Both the position numbers and the translations under genes were made by a program. A DNA stretch of 64,000 nucleotides from Phanerodontia chrysosporium. Its lineage: Eukaryota; Basidiomycota; Agaricomycetes; Polyporales; Phanerochaetaceae. Shown here one piece after another: positions 34,701-46,600 of this stretch. The notes under the pieces are model-generated. The model searched no databases. It was not told the DNA's origin and was given only the letters and a program-made list of their open reading frames with translations. How positions within the stretch are numbered: the first letter of the stretch is position 1; the number at the start of each line of letters is the position of its first letter. The stretch is from contig MJGA01000025.1 of assembly GCA_001910725.1 (NCBI GenBank), positions 1-64,000 of the forward strand, given 5' to 3'.

Positions 34701-37700
34701 GGACTTTCGACCGATCATACATATCCTCGAAGGGCTTGTTCAACGTATGGAAATCCGTGACCCTGGGATTGCTATAGTCCTTGCCTGAGGACAACATTCA
34801 GCCAAGCGTCAGACAACTACACATGCTGACACCGTACCTGGCCAGATGGCGTCTGCAGGGTCACCGGACTCGGGGTCATCAACGAGCACATGCTGTGGCG
34901 TATCCCATCTAGCAATCCTTAGCCATGAAAGCTTTCTCTATGACAGAAGCCTCCATCCTTACCGTCCGAAGCAGGCATCGATGCCGCCCATGAACGCAAT
35001 CGTCTGGTCAATGACACACAGCTTCTCGTGCTACCGGAGGAAGGGTACGTCAGCTTCGAGGCGTCTGGGTGATGACGTAGAACGGCCGCTCACATGCGCC
35101 CAGTAGAACGTGCCCGTCTGGAAATGCGAAGGAGACCGCTGGACCATGATGTTCGGATGCAGCGAACTGAGCTTCTGCTTCGCGTAACTGAGAAGTGTCA
35201 ATAACTGAGGATTTCATAGACAGCAGTCGACTCACTTGCTATCTGTAGGAGTCGTCCGGCTGGATACCTCTAGGCTATTTCGAGACGCGTGTTTAGGTGT
35301 CCGACCGGCAGCATTGGTCGTAGACGTACTATAGGATCACGTATATCTTGACGCCTTCCTTCGCCTTGCGCTCCAAGAGATTATCCAGCCTATACTTCTC
35401 CATATTAGGTCGACGCAGTTGCAGCTCTGGGAGAGGCAAAGATTAGGACCAATTCTGATGTGAGCTCAGCGGCTCATACCTGGTGATAGCCACCAATCAT
35501 GAATATAGATGGACTCTTTGGCTAGGAGAATTGCTCGAGAGAGATTCCAGAAGTAGTCGCGCTGCAAAGGATCATCAAGGTTGTGTAGTAAAGGCCAACC
35601 GATCGCACTTACACCGTCCACAAGCCACTGGGCCGCTACGTTCAATCGAATCGGCGCGAAGCTATCGAAGCGGTTCTTGCCCGTGTAGTGCGATTCTCGT
35701 GCAACACGCTCCAGCGCCGCAATCCACTGCAGCATTTGCCGCTACACATTGACGTCAGCACAAGCCACTGCACGAACATGACAACTCCCGCACCTCATTG
35801 CGCGCAAAGAGCTTCAGCCGCATCTGCGAGTTCTCGATGTAGAACGTGTGCTTCGAGACGTCGCCGTGCTGCTTCTTCCGGTCCTTGGCCGCGCTCGGGT
35901 TCTTCTCGTTGTGCTCGTCGGGCCCGAGCAGTGGGTTCGTATTCGTCGACGGGTCCAGGATCGGCGTGATCTGCCGCGCGAGCTGCCGCCCCTCGTTCTC
36001 GTCGTCGGACCCGTCCGGCGACATCGGCGACGCCTGCCGCTCGCCGCGCACCGACGTCGGCTTCGGCGGGCGCAGGCTGCTCCCGCCCGACCCCGTGCGC
36101 TTGTGCCCGACGTGCAGGATCTTGGAGAGTGCCGACCGGATGGACCTGCCAGACACGCTCGCCGTCTCGTGTTTCTCAGACTTGTCGCCCTTCTCGTCGT
36201 CGAGGGCGATCTCGGGGTGGGTGAGGAGGTTGAGGCCCTGCCGGTAATAACGCTTCGGACGTTCGATCTTAAAGTCGGAATCGATCATGAAGACGTCGTG
36301 CACGGCTAACTGTGAACGGCAGCTCATGAGGAACGTGTCTCTCAGGTGAAAATCTGAGAAATATAGCTACCTCTCCCATCTCTTCAACTACCATAAGATA
36401 GCTCTCGCGGACAGCACACCATCTCTGCTTCTTCTTGTCCTTCCAGCTTGTGCTGCGCTTCCCAAATGGCCCCTTGTTGGTGACAGCCTCGATCCGCAGG
36501 AACCCAGCCTTGTACTGAGCCCCGGACTGGGCGAGGGCGATTGAAAGAGCGCTTATCTCCAGGAACGCGGCGAGACGATTCGAAGAGGGGTGAAACATCT
36601 GGAGGTAAAGCCATAAAACACAACACCTCGCACGTGAAGCAATTCAGGACGCACCACGGCACGCATAAGGCCGATGAGATAGTTCTCTAACGCCTCTCTC
36701 TGCATGCGAGCAAAGTCTGCACGCGTAAGATCCCGACCTCGCTCCTTCAGGAAGTTAAAGTACGGAAGCCCTGCAGCCCGAAAAGCTGTCAGCATCGCAA
36801 GAGCTGCAAGGCGCAAATATGACCATACCTGCTCGCGGAAAGTCCGGCAAAGTCTCGACATTGCGGTTGTACGCGTTCGAGAGCGTGTAGTGCGTATGGA
36901 GCGACAGGAACTCGCGGAGCTGGCGGTACACGACCCAGCGCGCGGCGCCGTTCGCGTACTCGCACTCGATGCGGAAGACGGCCTTGTGTCCGTGGAGCGG
37001 GTGCAGGCTGTCGCTGATGCGTATGCGGAGGCGCTGGAAGAGGATGGGCACGCGTCGGTGGCCCTTCTCGTCGCGCTCAAAGTGCAGGCGGAGCAGCAGC
37101 GCCGAGAGCCCGCCCGCGATGAGCTCGTCCGTGATGTTCACGCTCTGCGGCACGACCGCGCTCGACTCCCGCGCCTGCTCGCCCTGCTCGCGCCCCTGCG
37201 CCGCGATGTACGGCAGGAACGAGCGCAGCCTGTTCCACTTGAGCGCGGTGTTCGGCTTCCCGTCCTGCTTGAAGTGCGGCAGCGACCGGCTCCGCCCGCC
37301 TCGCCCAGCCGCGGCGACGTCGCGCCCGTCGCGGGCGACGACGCGAGGCTCTGGCCGCGCGCGTGGCGGGCCTCTAAGCTGCTTGAGATCTCTGCAGTCG
37401 GCGACGTGGGGCTGGACGGGCCGGGGCTGGTGGTCTCCTCGCCCTGGTGACGGGAGTCTCTGCGCGGGTCGGGGAAGGGCGAGTGCGTCTCTTTGGGCGA
37501 GTCGGAGATCCACTTGCTGGGATGGAAGACATCGTGGAAGTAGCTGAAGCTCTCTCGCCGCCTGTTCCGCCGCTCCGCCAGCTCGCGCTCCTTCTCGCGC
37601 TGCTCCGGGTCCGAATACTCGAGCGCGCCGCGGAAGGGCGTGCTCGCCGGCGCAAAGTCGTGCACCTGGTCAAAGTCCTCCCACTCCTCGCTCGTCGGCG

Positions 37701-38064
37701 TCGGCAGCCGAATGTTCGGCGGCCGCCCGTCGTGCTCGTCGCTCGAGTTCTCGCGGGACGTCGGGTGCGAGCCGGCGATGGAGTAGTTGAACGAGATGGA
37801 CCGCGGCGGGCCTGTGCGGGCAGAGGGGCCGTTCACCGACCAGCGGCGGCTCTGCGAGCTCTGCCGCGGGCTGTAGGACCACGAGACCTGCGATGTCGAG
37901 GGCTCGGCCTGATTGTGCTGGTTGTCTGTGAGCTCGCTCGTGCGGGCGAGCGGGGGAGTCTGCGGATGCTCGTCACCCTGTTCGGCAGGCGTTGGGTTGT
38001 TCTCTTTGAGGATGGCCTTGACAGTCTCATGAATGCCGTGCGGAGGTCTGGCGACGGACGCCAT
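31751..38064 (-). CDS. PLD1: Phospholipase D, SPO14/PLD1 type (PX-PH-HKD-HKD)
   Basis: Hydrolyses phosphatidylcholine to phosphatidic acid at membranes. It starts [20 protein letters not shown] and continues with a ~250-residue disordered Ser/Pro region. The PX domain spans about 37250-36650 ([47 protein letters not shown]) and the PH domain follows ([39 protein letters not shown]). The catalytic half begins with [23 protein letters not shown] motif 1 is [20 protein letters not shown] at about 35020; an intron lies just before its His. HKD motif 2 is [20 protein letters not shown] near 33700-33590, followed by [14 protein letters not shown]. The C-terminal part has [51 protein letters not shown] and the conserved end LLPLPIYD at 31754. 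One base must be added near 37295 (CCC run) to keep frame. About 15 introns; the longest gene here. Confidence 0.93.
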
Positions 38065-38545
38065 GATTATGGGGGGTGTAAGGAGCGAATGGGTATTATG
38101 GTCGTTTGAGTAAGGTTATAAGTGCGGCGTCGCGGCGTCCACTGCCGAGCGAAACCTAGCGCGCTTCATATATTCAACGCGACGTCATAGCAGCTACGGA
38201 TGCTCTAAAGAACGCTGACAATCTACCGACTGAGCACTCGAACTACAATATTCATTCGACTCCAATACTTGTCGTTACAACTATGCGAGCAGTGTTGTAT
38301 ACACGCTGCTGCACACACACCTCGCCTAGCCTGGCGTACGTTGACAACCATGCCGCCATCACGCCAAGACCGGCACAGTGGAGAGTCGACCTCACACACA
38401 ACCTCGGATACAATCTTGGAATGTGTCAGGACACGGTGAGTAAACCTTGATGTATTTAGTTCCAGGACACTTTTACAGGCAAAGCATCGAGCGAGCCCTT
38501 TTGACGACACCCATAGCCAGAGCACACTTCCAACAGCAGACAGCT
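38065..38545. other. Intergenic region between thaumatin-like and PLD genes
   Basis: Holds the PLD promoter and the 3' region of the thaumatin-like gene, both transcribed leftward. No gene or repeat is seen. Confidence 0.4.
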
Positions 38546-39870
38546 CTACCAATTCGCGGGCGGGCAGAACGTGACCTGGTAGTTCGCGTTGAGCGCAGAG
38601 TTGCACGTCCAGAGGGCGGTGCCGCTGCTCTCGTCTGCAGTCTTTGTCAGCAGAATTTCCCAAAACACACGCTTAAGGAGACTCACCGTAGGCGTAGGCG
38701 TACGCGTTCGGGCAGTTGCTCTCTGTGGACCACATGCATCAGGATCAAGGGCAGCACAGCGGGCCCTGCGAGCACTTACTGAAGTACGAGTAGTACGCCA
38801 CGCCGGAGGACGGGCACGTCGCGGGCGTGTTGTGCGAGCCGCTGCAGCAGTTCGCCGAGTTCGCTAGCGGACGGTCGTCAGCGCCAGGCCGTGTCTAGGC
38901 GGAAGGGAGCACTCACAGGGGTTGCCGTCGAGGTTCGCGACGCACGCGCTCTTGCAGCCGACGGGGAAGCCCGTCGAGTCGAACGGGCCCTTCAGCGGCG
39001 CGGGGCCTGTCCGCACGTCCGGTGGTGAGCACGCGTCAAGCAGGGGAGACTTGGGCGAGGGCACGTACAGTTCGGGCCGAGGTCCACGGGGCAGCTCGCA
39101 ACGCCGCATCCCTTGTCGTTGTCGATACGCATCGGCAGGTTGTAGCCGTCGACGAGCGAGACTGCGCTCAGGGTCAGCCGGGGGCCAACCTCGTCGTGGT
39201 CAGGGCGGACGCACCATCGTAGTAGTCCAAGTTCCCGTCGCCCTGGAGCGTGAACTCCGCCACAGTCGCGGGCGGGACGCCCTGGTAGCGCTCCGGGTCA
39301 GTGCCTGCATGCTCGCGGAGGAGGCGCTGCACTTACGGTGCCGGTGTGCGGGTCGCACTGCAGGCCGCCGTTGCACCCGCCGTCAGCGCACTGTGTAGCG
39401 GGGTTCGGGTTGCTGAAGTCGCAGTTGCGGCGGGCCTGCGCAAGGATTGTCAGCCCAGCATTCGGTGGGACTCCCATATCAGCGTACCCAGATGCGTCCG
39501 GCCTTCCAGTTGTCGGGGACTGAGAAGCTGACGGTGGAGTAGGCGGGGGCCTCCCATCTAAATGGGTCGAGTCAGAGCATAGCAGAGTCAGACGCAAGCG
39601 GTAAACGCACCCCGTAACGTGGTTGGGCACGGCACTGCCGACGTTCAGGTCCGTAAAGATCTGTAGTCAACGGTCAGGGCCCCATCCCATGCAGCAAACG
39701 ACGGGGTTGCCTCACAGCTGGCCTGAAATCGAGCATTAGGGAGAGACTATTGACTCTCGAGACGCATATACTCACCAAATAGTGAACGGGCAACCATTGT
39801 AGACGGTAAATGTGCGTCCGCTGACCAGGGAAGCGAGGGAGACGAGAGGAGCGAGATGGGCGAACTTCAT
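38546..39870 (-). CDS. Secreted thaumatin-like protein
   Basis: The start MKFAHLAPLVSLASLVSGRT is a signal peptide; the mature part opens with the thaumatin-type FTVYNGCPFTIWPAIFTD. Split over many short exons are VGSAVPNHVTGWEAPAYSTV, SFSVPDNWKAGRIW, ARRNCDFSNPNPATQCADGG, CNGGLQCDPHTGT, PATVAEFTLQGDGNLDYYDV, LVDGYNLPMRIDNDKGCGVA, CPVDLGPNC, PLKGPFDSTGFPVGCKSAC, NSANCCSGSHNTPATCP and the end NANYQVTFCPPANW at the stop 38546. The even spread of Cys pairs and the DGYNLPM and SANCCSG motifs fit the family, in which basidiomycete members hydrolyse beta-1,3-glucan and act on the fungal wall. All exons join in frame. A wall-remodelling role is inferred from the family. Confidence 0.9.
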
Positions 39871-42209
39871 GTTGGGCTTGAACAGACAGGAGGAGGCAGA
39901 GATCCTGGCCAACTGTCCTGCGCTGCTGGGGCTTTTATGGCAGAAACCCAGAGATCTTCGGACAGCAGAAATAAGAAAAGATAAATGCGAGCATTTGGGC
40001 ATCCTCAAAGGACAGCGGCCGAGATCACGTCGAACAATGTCGCCCGATGGTGTCGCCGCATGGATGCGAGCGTCGGTGCCCTGGTGATAGCACATGGGTT
40101 TGCCAAGACTCATGCGATGCTTATTCTCCTGCGAGGCGAGGAACAGAGTAAGTCAATGGATATCGATAGAACAGGGCGGTGCGCATCTGCGGACAGCGTG
40201 ATGCGCTTCCTGCAATGCATCATCCGTGAGCTCAGGTGACAGCTCGCCACGCCGAGCTAAGGTCTACGTCGTTCGGTAGCATATGGCTGCTTCACGGAGT
40301 GCAACTGAGCATCTCAGCTATCACACAGAGAGCTGAGCCGTGTGACCATGCGATGGAAGCCTAGCGCATACGCGATATGCTCTGGCCTGCGTTCGCTCGC
40401 CGGGTCGTACGCAGAATACGCTGGAGACGGCCGTGCGTGCTGCAGGATTGTTCTCTGCAGATTGCCGAGCAGGGCCAGCGCAGGCATCACCCGGATCATC
40501 CGCGACACGCCGCGGTTGGATGGTCACCGGATGTCGGGAAGACCGCAGCGGGCTGTGTTTGGCAGCAATGCGTGGACGGAGTAAGTCGAAGTTTGCGAGA
40601 AGGCATCTCCGGTTGCCAGCGACTCGGCGAACAGCATGTGAACGATGCCTTTGTGGCGTCGGCTGATGCGGTCCGCGTTACGTAAGGCTGCTCCGGCGAG
40701 CAGAGTACCTGAGTGCTGTCATACGCACCTGTCGTCACGCTCTGGTTGACATCGGCGCAGTCCTTGATACGTCCGACGGTTCCGCACTCAGATAAATCGG
40801 CACCATGATCTGGGACCCAGGTCCTCATGATGTGGCCACAAAGCCAACTCTCGTTTCCTGAGAAATGAAATTGAGAGAAATCTCTGGAAGACCAGGGTAT
40901 ATCACAGGTAGTCTATTAAGCATCACTGCATCCGAATTTGTCAGAATACAGGAACCCGGGAGACAGAGGGTCTCGCTGGGCCATGTTCCGAGCGTCCCCA
41001 GTGACTTGTCGCTTTGGCGAGTTTCGTAGCGATAAATTGTCTCGAAAATACAGGTAAGTACATATTAACAGTGATGAAGAACTCACAATTGAATACGCTC
41101 AAACACTCCTTTTAGATGGTCCTCTGACAATCCATCTTCAGCCTCACGTGCGATGACTTCCACTCAGAAAGACTGCAACAGCAGATGAAATGAGCCGCAG
41201 ATACTACAAACAGCCTAACAAGACGACCTACGATGTCATGTTTGGCGTTCACATCCGCGAAGAGCATCGTCATGCGCATGTGCGGATGTCAGACATGGTC
41301 GCAGTCTCGCTGCTAGTAGGTGAGGCGAAAACGCACTTCGAGAGATGTATTCCGGATTGCAGTGCTTCCCCAAGAGCCCTACCTCGATTGAGGCAGCGGT
41401 GAGAGTCCGGTATAGGCTATCAGCCCTCGGTCTGAGTCGAAGCACTGCCAGTCAAGGACACATGCAAGTCGGCTGCAGAGTGGTGAACAGCGGTAACGAC
41501 CCTGTCAAGTACACGCCGCAGTTCCTTTTGCAGGTGTGGCCGGGATACCAACGACGTCCTTAGTCATTGTCCAGCTGGCCTGACCCAGGATCAGAGATGG
41601 ATGAGGAGATGGCCTGTCTCGAGGTTCTGCTCCGAATCCCGCCAGGTGGTGCCGACGGCTCGATACATCGCCCAGGACACAGAGACGCGCCGCCATCCGC
41701 AGCCGTCATGCGATGTCGAGAGACCATCTTGTTAATGAACGGTCCTGGGCACCCGACGAGGCCGAGGTCTAGGACGAAAGCTTGATCATCCTGGAGGCTA
41801 ACCGAATATCGAACTTCCGCGAAAGGGATCTTGCAGAGACAGCGAGGGGGTCGAGACGCATTTACGGACTCCTGACGCAAATGCCAGCCGTCTGAGCTTC
41901 ATGTTTCCCGTGGCAGAATCTGGAGGGACGGTCATCTTGTGGTGCTAGTGAACGACCGAACAGACTCACCTGGGGAGTCGCTCCAGAATGCACGGGACAT
42001 TAAAAGAGCGGACAGGAGCGAGTCTGCAGCGCAGCAAGGTCACCTTGGCAGGGGATTGGCGGGGGTGGCGCTGGTGTCGTCCACTCCTGCAGAGGCCCGC
42101 AGGCGGTAGTCTGCGATAGCAGCGGAGACCAGCGTTGAATTGAGCGCGAGTGGTGCCTCCCGAAGGGTCAGGGGCGGGGTTGTAGACACTACAGACGGCT
42201 CGCTCATGT
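39871..42209. other. 2.3-kb region with coding-like fragments but no complete gene
   Basis: No complete gene can be built. Two minus-strand segments look coding by composition. One is near 40830-40520 (DLSECGTVGRIKDCADVNQS, and further on GIVHMLFAESLATGD in another frame). The other is near 41860-41570 (FAEVRYSVSLQDDQAFVLDL). Neither matches a family I know. They may be remnants or exons of a small unrecognised gene. Confidence 0.3.
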
Positions 42210-42740
42210 ACACACTGCATTGGAGAACCTGCAGTCGGCGGATGGAGTCCTAGAGGGGCGCAGAGGGGGTGCCAAGTGCGTAGGGCGGGCATCTCGAACC
42301 GCAGTGCGGGGCAGTCCGGGCGTCATTTGCGGGGATGGACAGGCTCGATGCGGCAGGCGGCCAAGGACCCACGCCGGAAGGTTCACGAGGACAGCTTTGC
42401 GATATGCAATGGGACCCAGTGGAGGGAGCAGAGGCGAAGCGGGTAGAGGACAGCGTCCTGCGCGAGCAGCAGGGTAGCGCTCAAGGGCCTCTGCAGGCGC
42501 TGCACTCCGGGACGCGACAGCCTTTTGCCCACCGTCGCCCATCGCCAGACATGTACCTCGAGTCTTGGCAAGACGCTCCCTCGGCGGATGGCACCAGACT
42601 CGACTGGCGGTTCTCGCTGCATTTTGGGTTCCCCTTCCCGAAACTTGGCCTCCTCCTCGAGCCTGAGACACGCCGATGAACTGGAGCAGCAAACCACCCC
42701 TCTACTGCACGCGAGCTGCAGACCTCATTCGCGGCCTTGT

Positions 42741-42800
42741 CATGTAAGTCTATTCAGCACGCTGGTTCTACGAGCACGTCGGAATACCTATTGATTACAG
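42741..42800 (+). other. Conserved intron-like block, copy A
   Basis: Begins gtaagtctattcagcac and ends ctattgattacag: a good donor, a branch-like ttgat and an acceptor on the + strand, 57-59 nt apart. The matching block at 48841-48900 keeps both splice-like ends. It lies just downstream of the F-box gene on the opposite strand. Confidence 0.4.
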
Positions 42801-42932
42801 AGCCCCACGCCCAAAAAGAAACGGAGCCGCAGACGATCGGATATCGCCATGGACGGAAGACAGCCCTCTGCTGCAGCAAGTCAGCCAGGCCAAAGCCGTG
42901 GCACTTGGAGCGACTCACGACACGGAGAGATA

Positions 42933-44131
42933 TCAGCCACGAACGACGACAAGGACGCCTCGCGAGTGCACGGTGGGAAGAGCGGCCTGGATAGCAGCGC
43001 GTGCGACTGCGGTCTCCAGGGGCCCGCAGTAGCGCACCTCGACGGTCCTCAGGCCCCTCTTCGACACTCTATCGAGGCTCGCATCGAGCGGCGCCATGTT
43101 GGGGAGCCTCTCGAGCGCGGCGGCGTCGCTGGCGAAGGTGAGCGCGATCGTCTCGAGGTGGGGCGAGTTCAGCTCGTCGATGAACCCCGTCGCAGCCTCT
43201 GACAGCACGTCGCCGTCGACAATCGCAAACGAGCGGAGCCTCTGGCAGTGCGCGACGCTGACATTGCGCTTCATCGCTGGCGGAGCACGGGCGTCTGTCA
43301 GCAGAGGGGCGGGCAACACGAGCGGCGCGGGAACAACGCACTGGCTTTCTCGAGCGGGAGCCCGAGGAAGACCTGGAGCTCGAGCTCGAGGTGCTCGAGC
43401 TGCGCGCCGACGGCCTGGATGAAGCGGCCGACGCCGGGCGAGTCGTACGAGCGCACGGTCACGCGGAGCGTGCGCAGGCTCTGCGCGGTCTCCGTCGTCA
43501 TGAGCCACGGCAGGATGCCACCCGTGCTGTCGAGGTACGTTGGCGCGAGGCGGATCTCGAGCACCTCGAGGCGCGGGCTGCGCGCGAACGGCCCGCCGTC
43601 GCGCGGGTCCCCGCCGATCGCGAGCCAGGAGACGAGCCGCACGCGCCGCAGCGCGGGCAGCGCCGCGAGCACGCCGTGCAGGAACGGCGCATCCGCGAAG
43701 CAGTTGCGCACCACGAGGCTCTCGACGGAGGCGAAGCCCGCGAGCGCGGCGAGGAACGGCGCGGCGAGCTGTGCGTTCGCCTGGTGAACCTCGACAAGCT
43801 CGATGGTGTGCACGCGCGTGAGCAGGGGCGCGAGCATGCCCGGGACGTCGGAGACCCAGGCCGCTGGGGAGAGGAAGTCCTCAGGGGCTGGGCGCACGAC
43901 GAGGACGCGGACGTGGTGGAGGGTGTCGCGATTGGCTTGTAGTGTCTCTACCAGCCTCTCGAGACACCTTTGCGATGTCAGGACGACCTTGCGAAAGATG
44001 TACGGCCGGCTGATGTCCATCCACAGACGGCATACGAGCGACATGGCCTTCAGCGTACCCTCATCTGCGCTATCGTAGAGGTGGGTCGCCACCTGTTCCA
44101 CCAGTTCTGGGATGAATGGAGGGTCTTCCAT
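42933..44131 (-). CDS. F-box protein, copy A (intact)
   Basis: Predicted substrate adaptor of an SCF ubiquitin ligase. The N-terminal F-box is visible in PFIPELVEQVATHLYDSADE and LKAMSLVCRLWMDISRPYIF, followed by RKVVLTSQRCLERLVETLQ. Leucine-rich, repeat-like text covers the rest (VHTIELVEVHQANAQLAAPF, ALPALRRVRLVSWLAIGGD, EHLELELQVFLGLPLEKA). Exon 1 is 43342-44131 and exon 2 is 42933-43276; the 65-bp intron (donor GTGCGT) joins GLPLEKA to TMKRNVSVAHCQRLRSFAI. The end is HSRGVLVVVRG. Agaricomycetes have large families of such F-box genes near duplications; substrates are unknown. Copy B is at 49030-50225. Confidence 0.85.
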
Positions 44132-46600
44132 AGTCCGCTGTCCGCTTAGCTATCCGGGGCAATCGTGGTCGACGGCGATGGGCTTGGTGAGGGCAGGGAA
44201 TAAGGCAGAGCGTTAGGTGACCTGATTCGGCAGATGTGGGCTATCGAAGAGGCGCGGCCGCGCGATAGGCAGCTGAGAGGGGCGTCGGGGAGCCGTGTGC
44301 TACAACTGGAGGAATAGACGGTAGGTCTATTACCACCTCTGGCTCGAATATACGCGCTGACGGAGCATCAGGGCCTCTGAAGGCTTTTCTTCATATGCGG
44401 TGCTCGTATGCATTTGCGTTCCAGTCGGCAGGCGGGGGAGCATAATGTCGGCCTGCATCGGCGGCCTGTCGTCCTGCCGCAGGATTTCTGGGGGCTTTTT
44501 CTGTACGGTCTGAGGGCCCAAAGAGCCTCCGGGTGGTCGAGCGAGGGGCAGAGGAGACGGTGCCGGTGCGAGGAAAGATGAGGCAGGACAAGACAACGCG
44601 GCGCCAGGCAGGAGCGGGATATTCCGACCAACCGAATCTGTGCAGGCCAACTATCATCACCCCCGACACGCAACACAAGAGCCCCCACCTCCCGCTCACT
44701 CCCAGCTCTTTTCTTGCGTCCACAGCGGCTGCCACTGTCTTCACACTCTCGTCTCTGTCTCTCCACTCGGCACAATTTGAAGACACACCACCCGCCCAGC
44801 GCGGCTCCAGTGCGTTGCCCAGCAGGCGGCAGGCGACCGGGAGCCCGCGTCCTGGGGATCGCGCGTGTCGAGGCGGTCTAGCGGGGCACGACACAGCAGC
44901 ATCGTGACGCCGTGCGTGCACTGCCGCCAGCAACGTTGGCCCGGGCCAAGACGCACGCGCAGGCAACCGCCGCCGCCCGGTGCATCGCCGGCCCATCGTC
45001 CAACCGCGCCGCACCACGATCGTCCGCCGTGACCTGCTGGCACCCGCCGCGCGCCCGCCGGCACGCACGCTTTCGCCCCCCTCGCGCCAGGGCCGCCGGC
45101 AGTCGCCCGACCCAGCGGCGCTGGGCAGCGTAACCAGGCACACCATCCGGCACCGACTCAAGACTAGGCAGCCCTGTTGGCCCCCGGGCTACGGTACATT
45201 CCCCGTCTGCATGCATATACGCCATTGGCTGGTCAATAAGTCGGATAGACGAAAAAAAAGGCTTCGAATGCAGCTCAATCGCGGCTGATGTGAATCGGGA
45301 CTGGGTTGGGCGCAGCGCCGCACTGGGTTGACGATCGTACGTGGTAGCATCATCAAGCCTCTCCATTCCGTAGTCGTCGCTCGCAGCCGTCGTGAATGTC
45401 AACTGCTTTTTCAAATCTATTGCCCCGCAAGTAGCTGCCCCTGCTGTCGCCGAACCAAGTAGTCTGCCAAGATAGCGCCCGTGTTTTACAATCGACCTAG
45501 ATACGACTACTTGGGTGCGCGACAGGCAAGATGTGCTTTGCAAACGCCGTCACTACTCAGCTACGGCGTGCCCGACGTGGCAGCGGCGCCCCCGTCTTGC
45601 GCTGGCACGAGCCGCTCGACGCAACGACCGGCGTCTAGAGCGGGTTTCACCTGAGGCGCATAATTAGTAGTAGAGCGAGCGAGCCACGGGCAATCGCCGC
45701 GAAATCTCGCGAGGAGCAGCACACTGGGCCTGCGAAGCCACTGACGCAGTATGCTGGCGGGCGTCCGCGCGCGGGGCGGGGGTCCACTGGTGACTTGGCG
45801 TCCGGCGGGGACCGTCTGCACGGCGATGGGGGCCTGCAGGGCAGGTTGGCGGCGCTGACAGGCCGTCGGTAGAGCACTCACCGTCGAGCCTCACGCACGC
45901 TCCACGCGTGCACCCTGCCACGCCCTCGTCCAACGCTGCGTGCGTTGCGACGCATGTACACGGTCCACAGGCCAGGGCGTAAGGGCGGCGTTCGAGGTAG
46001 GAGGGCGTGGAGCCGGCTAGAGGTCACGGCGGGCTGGCGAGGGCATGCCCTACGACGACACCGCTGCTGTGTGGAGCCTGCACGCAGGCGGTGGAGAGGC
46101 GCGGCCGGCAGAGGGGACGGGGCGGCGTTGTTGGGCTACGAGCGCCAGCGCCGGGAAGGAGAGGGCTGCAGGAGGCACGGCAGGGCATAGCAGGGTCAGC
46201 TCGTGCCCGCCTTGCATGACGGCGGGTGTCCGTCGAGAGTGCAGGGGTGAGAGAGGCTGCAGCACGACCCTTGCACGTGCTGGCGGCGCGCGGGACGACC
46301 AGGCCAGCAGGCGGGGGCGGCGGGGACGTCGAGTGGGAGCAGCAGCATCGCCAGCACGGCTGGCGGACACGCAGAGGGCTCCGGGGAGGGTGCTGGGGAG
46401 GCCAGCGGGGCGCGTTGCAGCGAGCGAATATACTCTCGCGCGGGCGCGACGGAGTTAGCGCCGACGTCAGCGCTGACGCAGCGACGCGTCTGGCCCGCCG
46501 GCAGCGACCGCACGCGCGAGTTCGAGCCTCCGCGGCGGATCCAATTATTACATAAAGTCTCAAGGGAGCACGCACAGGTGCATTGCACAATGAAAGACCA
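44132..46600. other. GC-rich region upstream of F-box copy A
   Basis: About 2.5 kb without a supported gene. It contains blocks shared with copy B: the motif gcgggatattccgaccaacc at 44614-44633, the block at 45715-45770, and the palindrome block at 46446-46483. Long open frames on both strands follow the GC bias and have no family resemblance. Confidence 0.45.
46446..46483. promoter_or_regulatory. 38-nt block with 14-bp palindrome, copy A
   Basis: Contains the perfect palindrome CGTCAGCGCTGACG at 46465-46478, preceded by GA to form GACGTCA, similar to a CRE/ATF half-palindrome site. All 38 bases are identical to 52281-52318 although surrounding DNA is diverged. An ATAAAG sits about 70 bp downstream in both copies. 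Confidence 0.45.

Larger units (their letters stand above)
42210..46560. repeat. Duplicated unit, copy A (F-box gene plus flanks)
   Basis: Shares collinear blocks with copy B at 48220-52390, in the same orientation and about 6 kb apart. Matching landmarks are 42280 with 48300, the intron-like block 42742 with 48841, the F-box gene 42933-44131 with 49030-50225, 44614 with 50703, 45715 with 51700, and 46446 with 52281. Identity is very high in F-box exon 1 and patchy elsewhere. Confidence 0.75.

Noticed and set aside
36704..38109. Long + frames of about 220-250 codons opposite the PLD N-terminal half
   Set aside because: They are Arg/Ala-rich mirror frames of the PX region and disordered region of PLD.
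43391..43942. Long + frames opposite the F-box genes (also 49347-50108)
   Set aside because: They are repeated only because the F-box genes are duplicated; the minus strand carries the F-box motif and splice sites.
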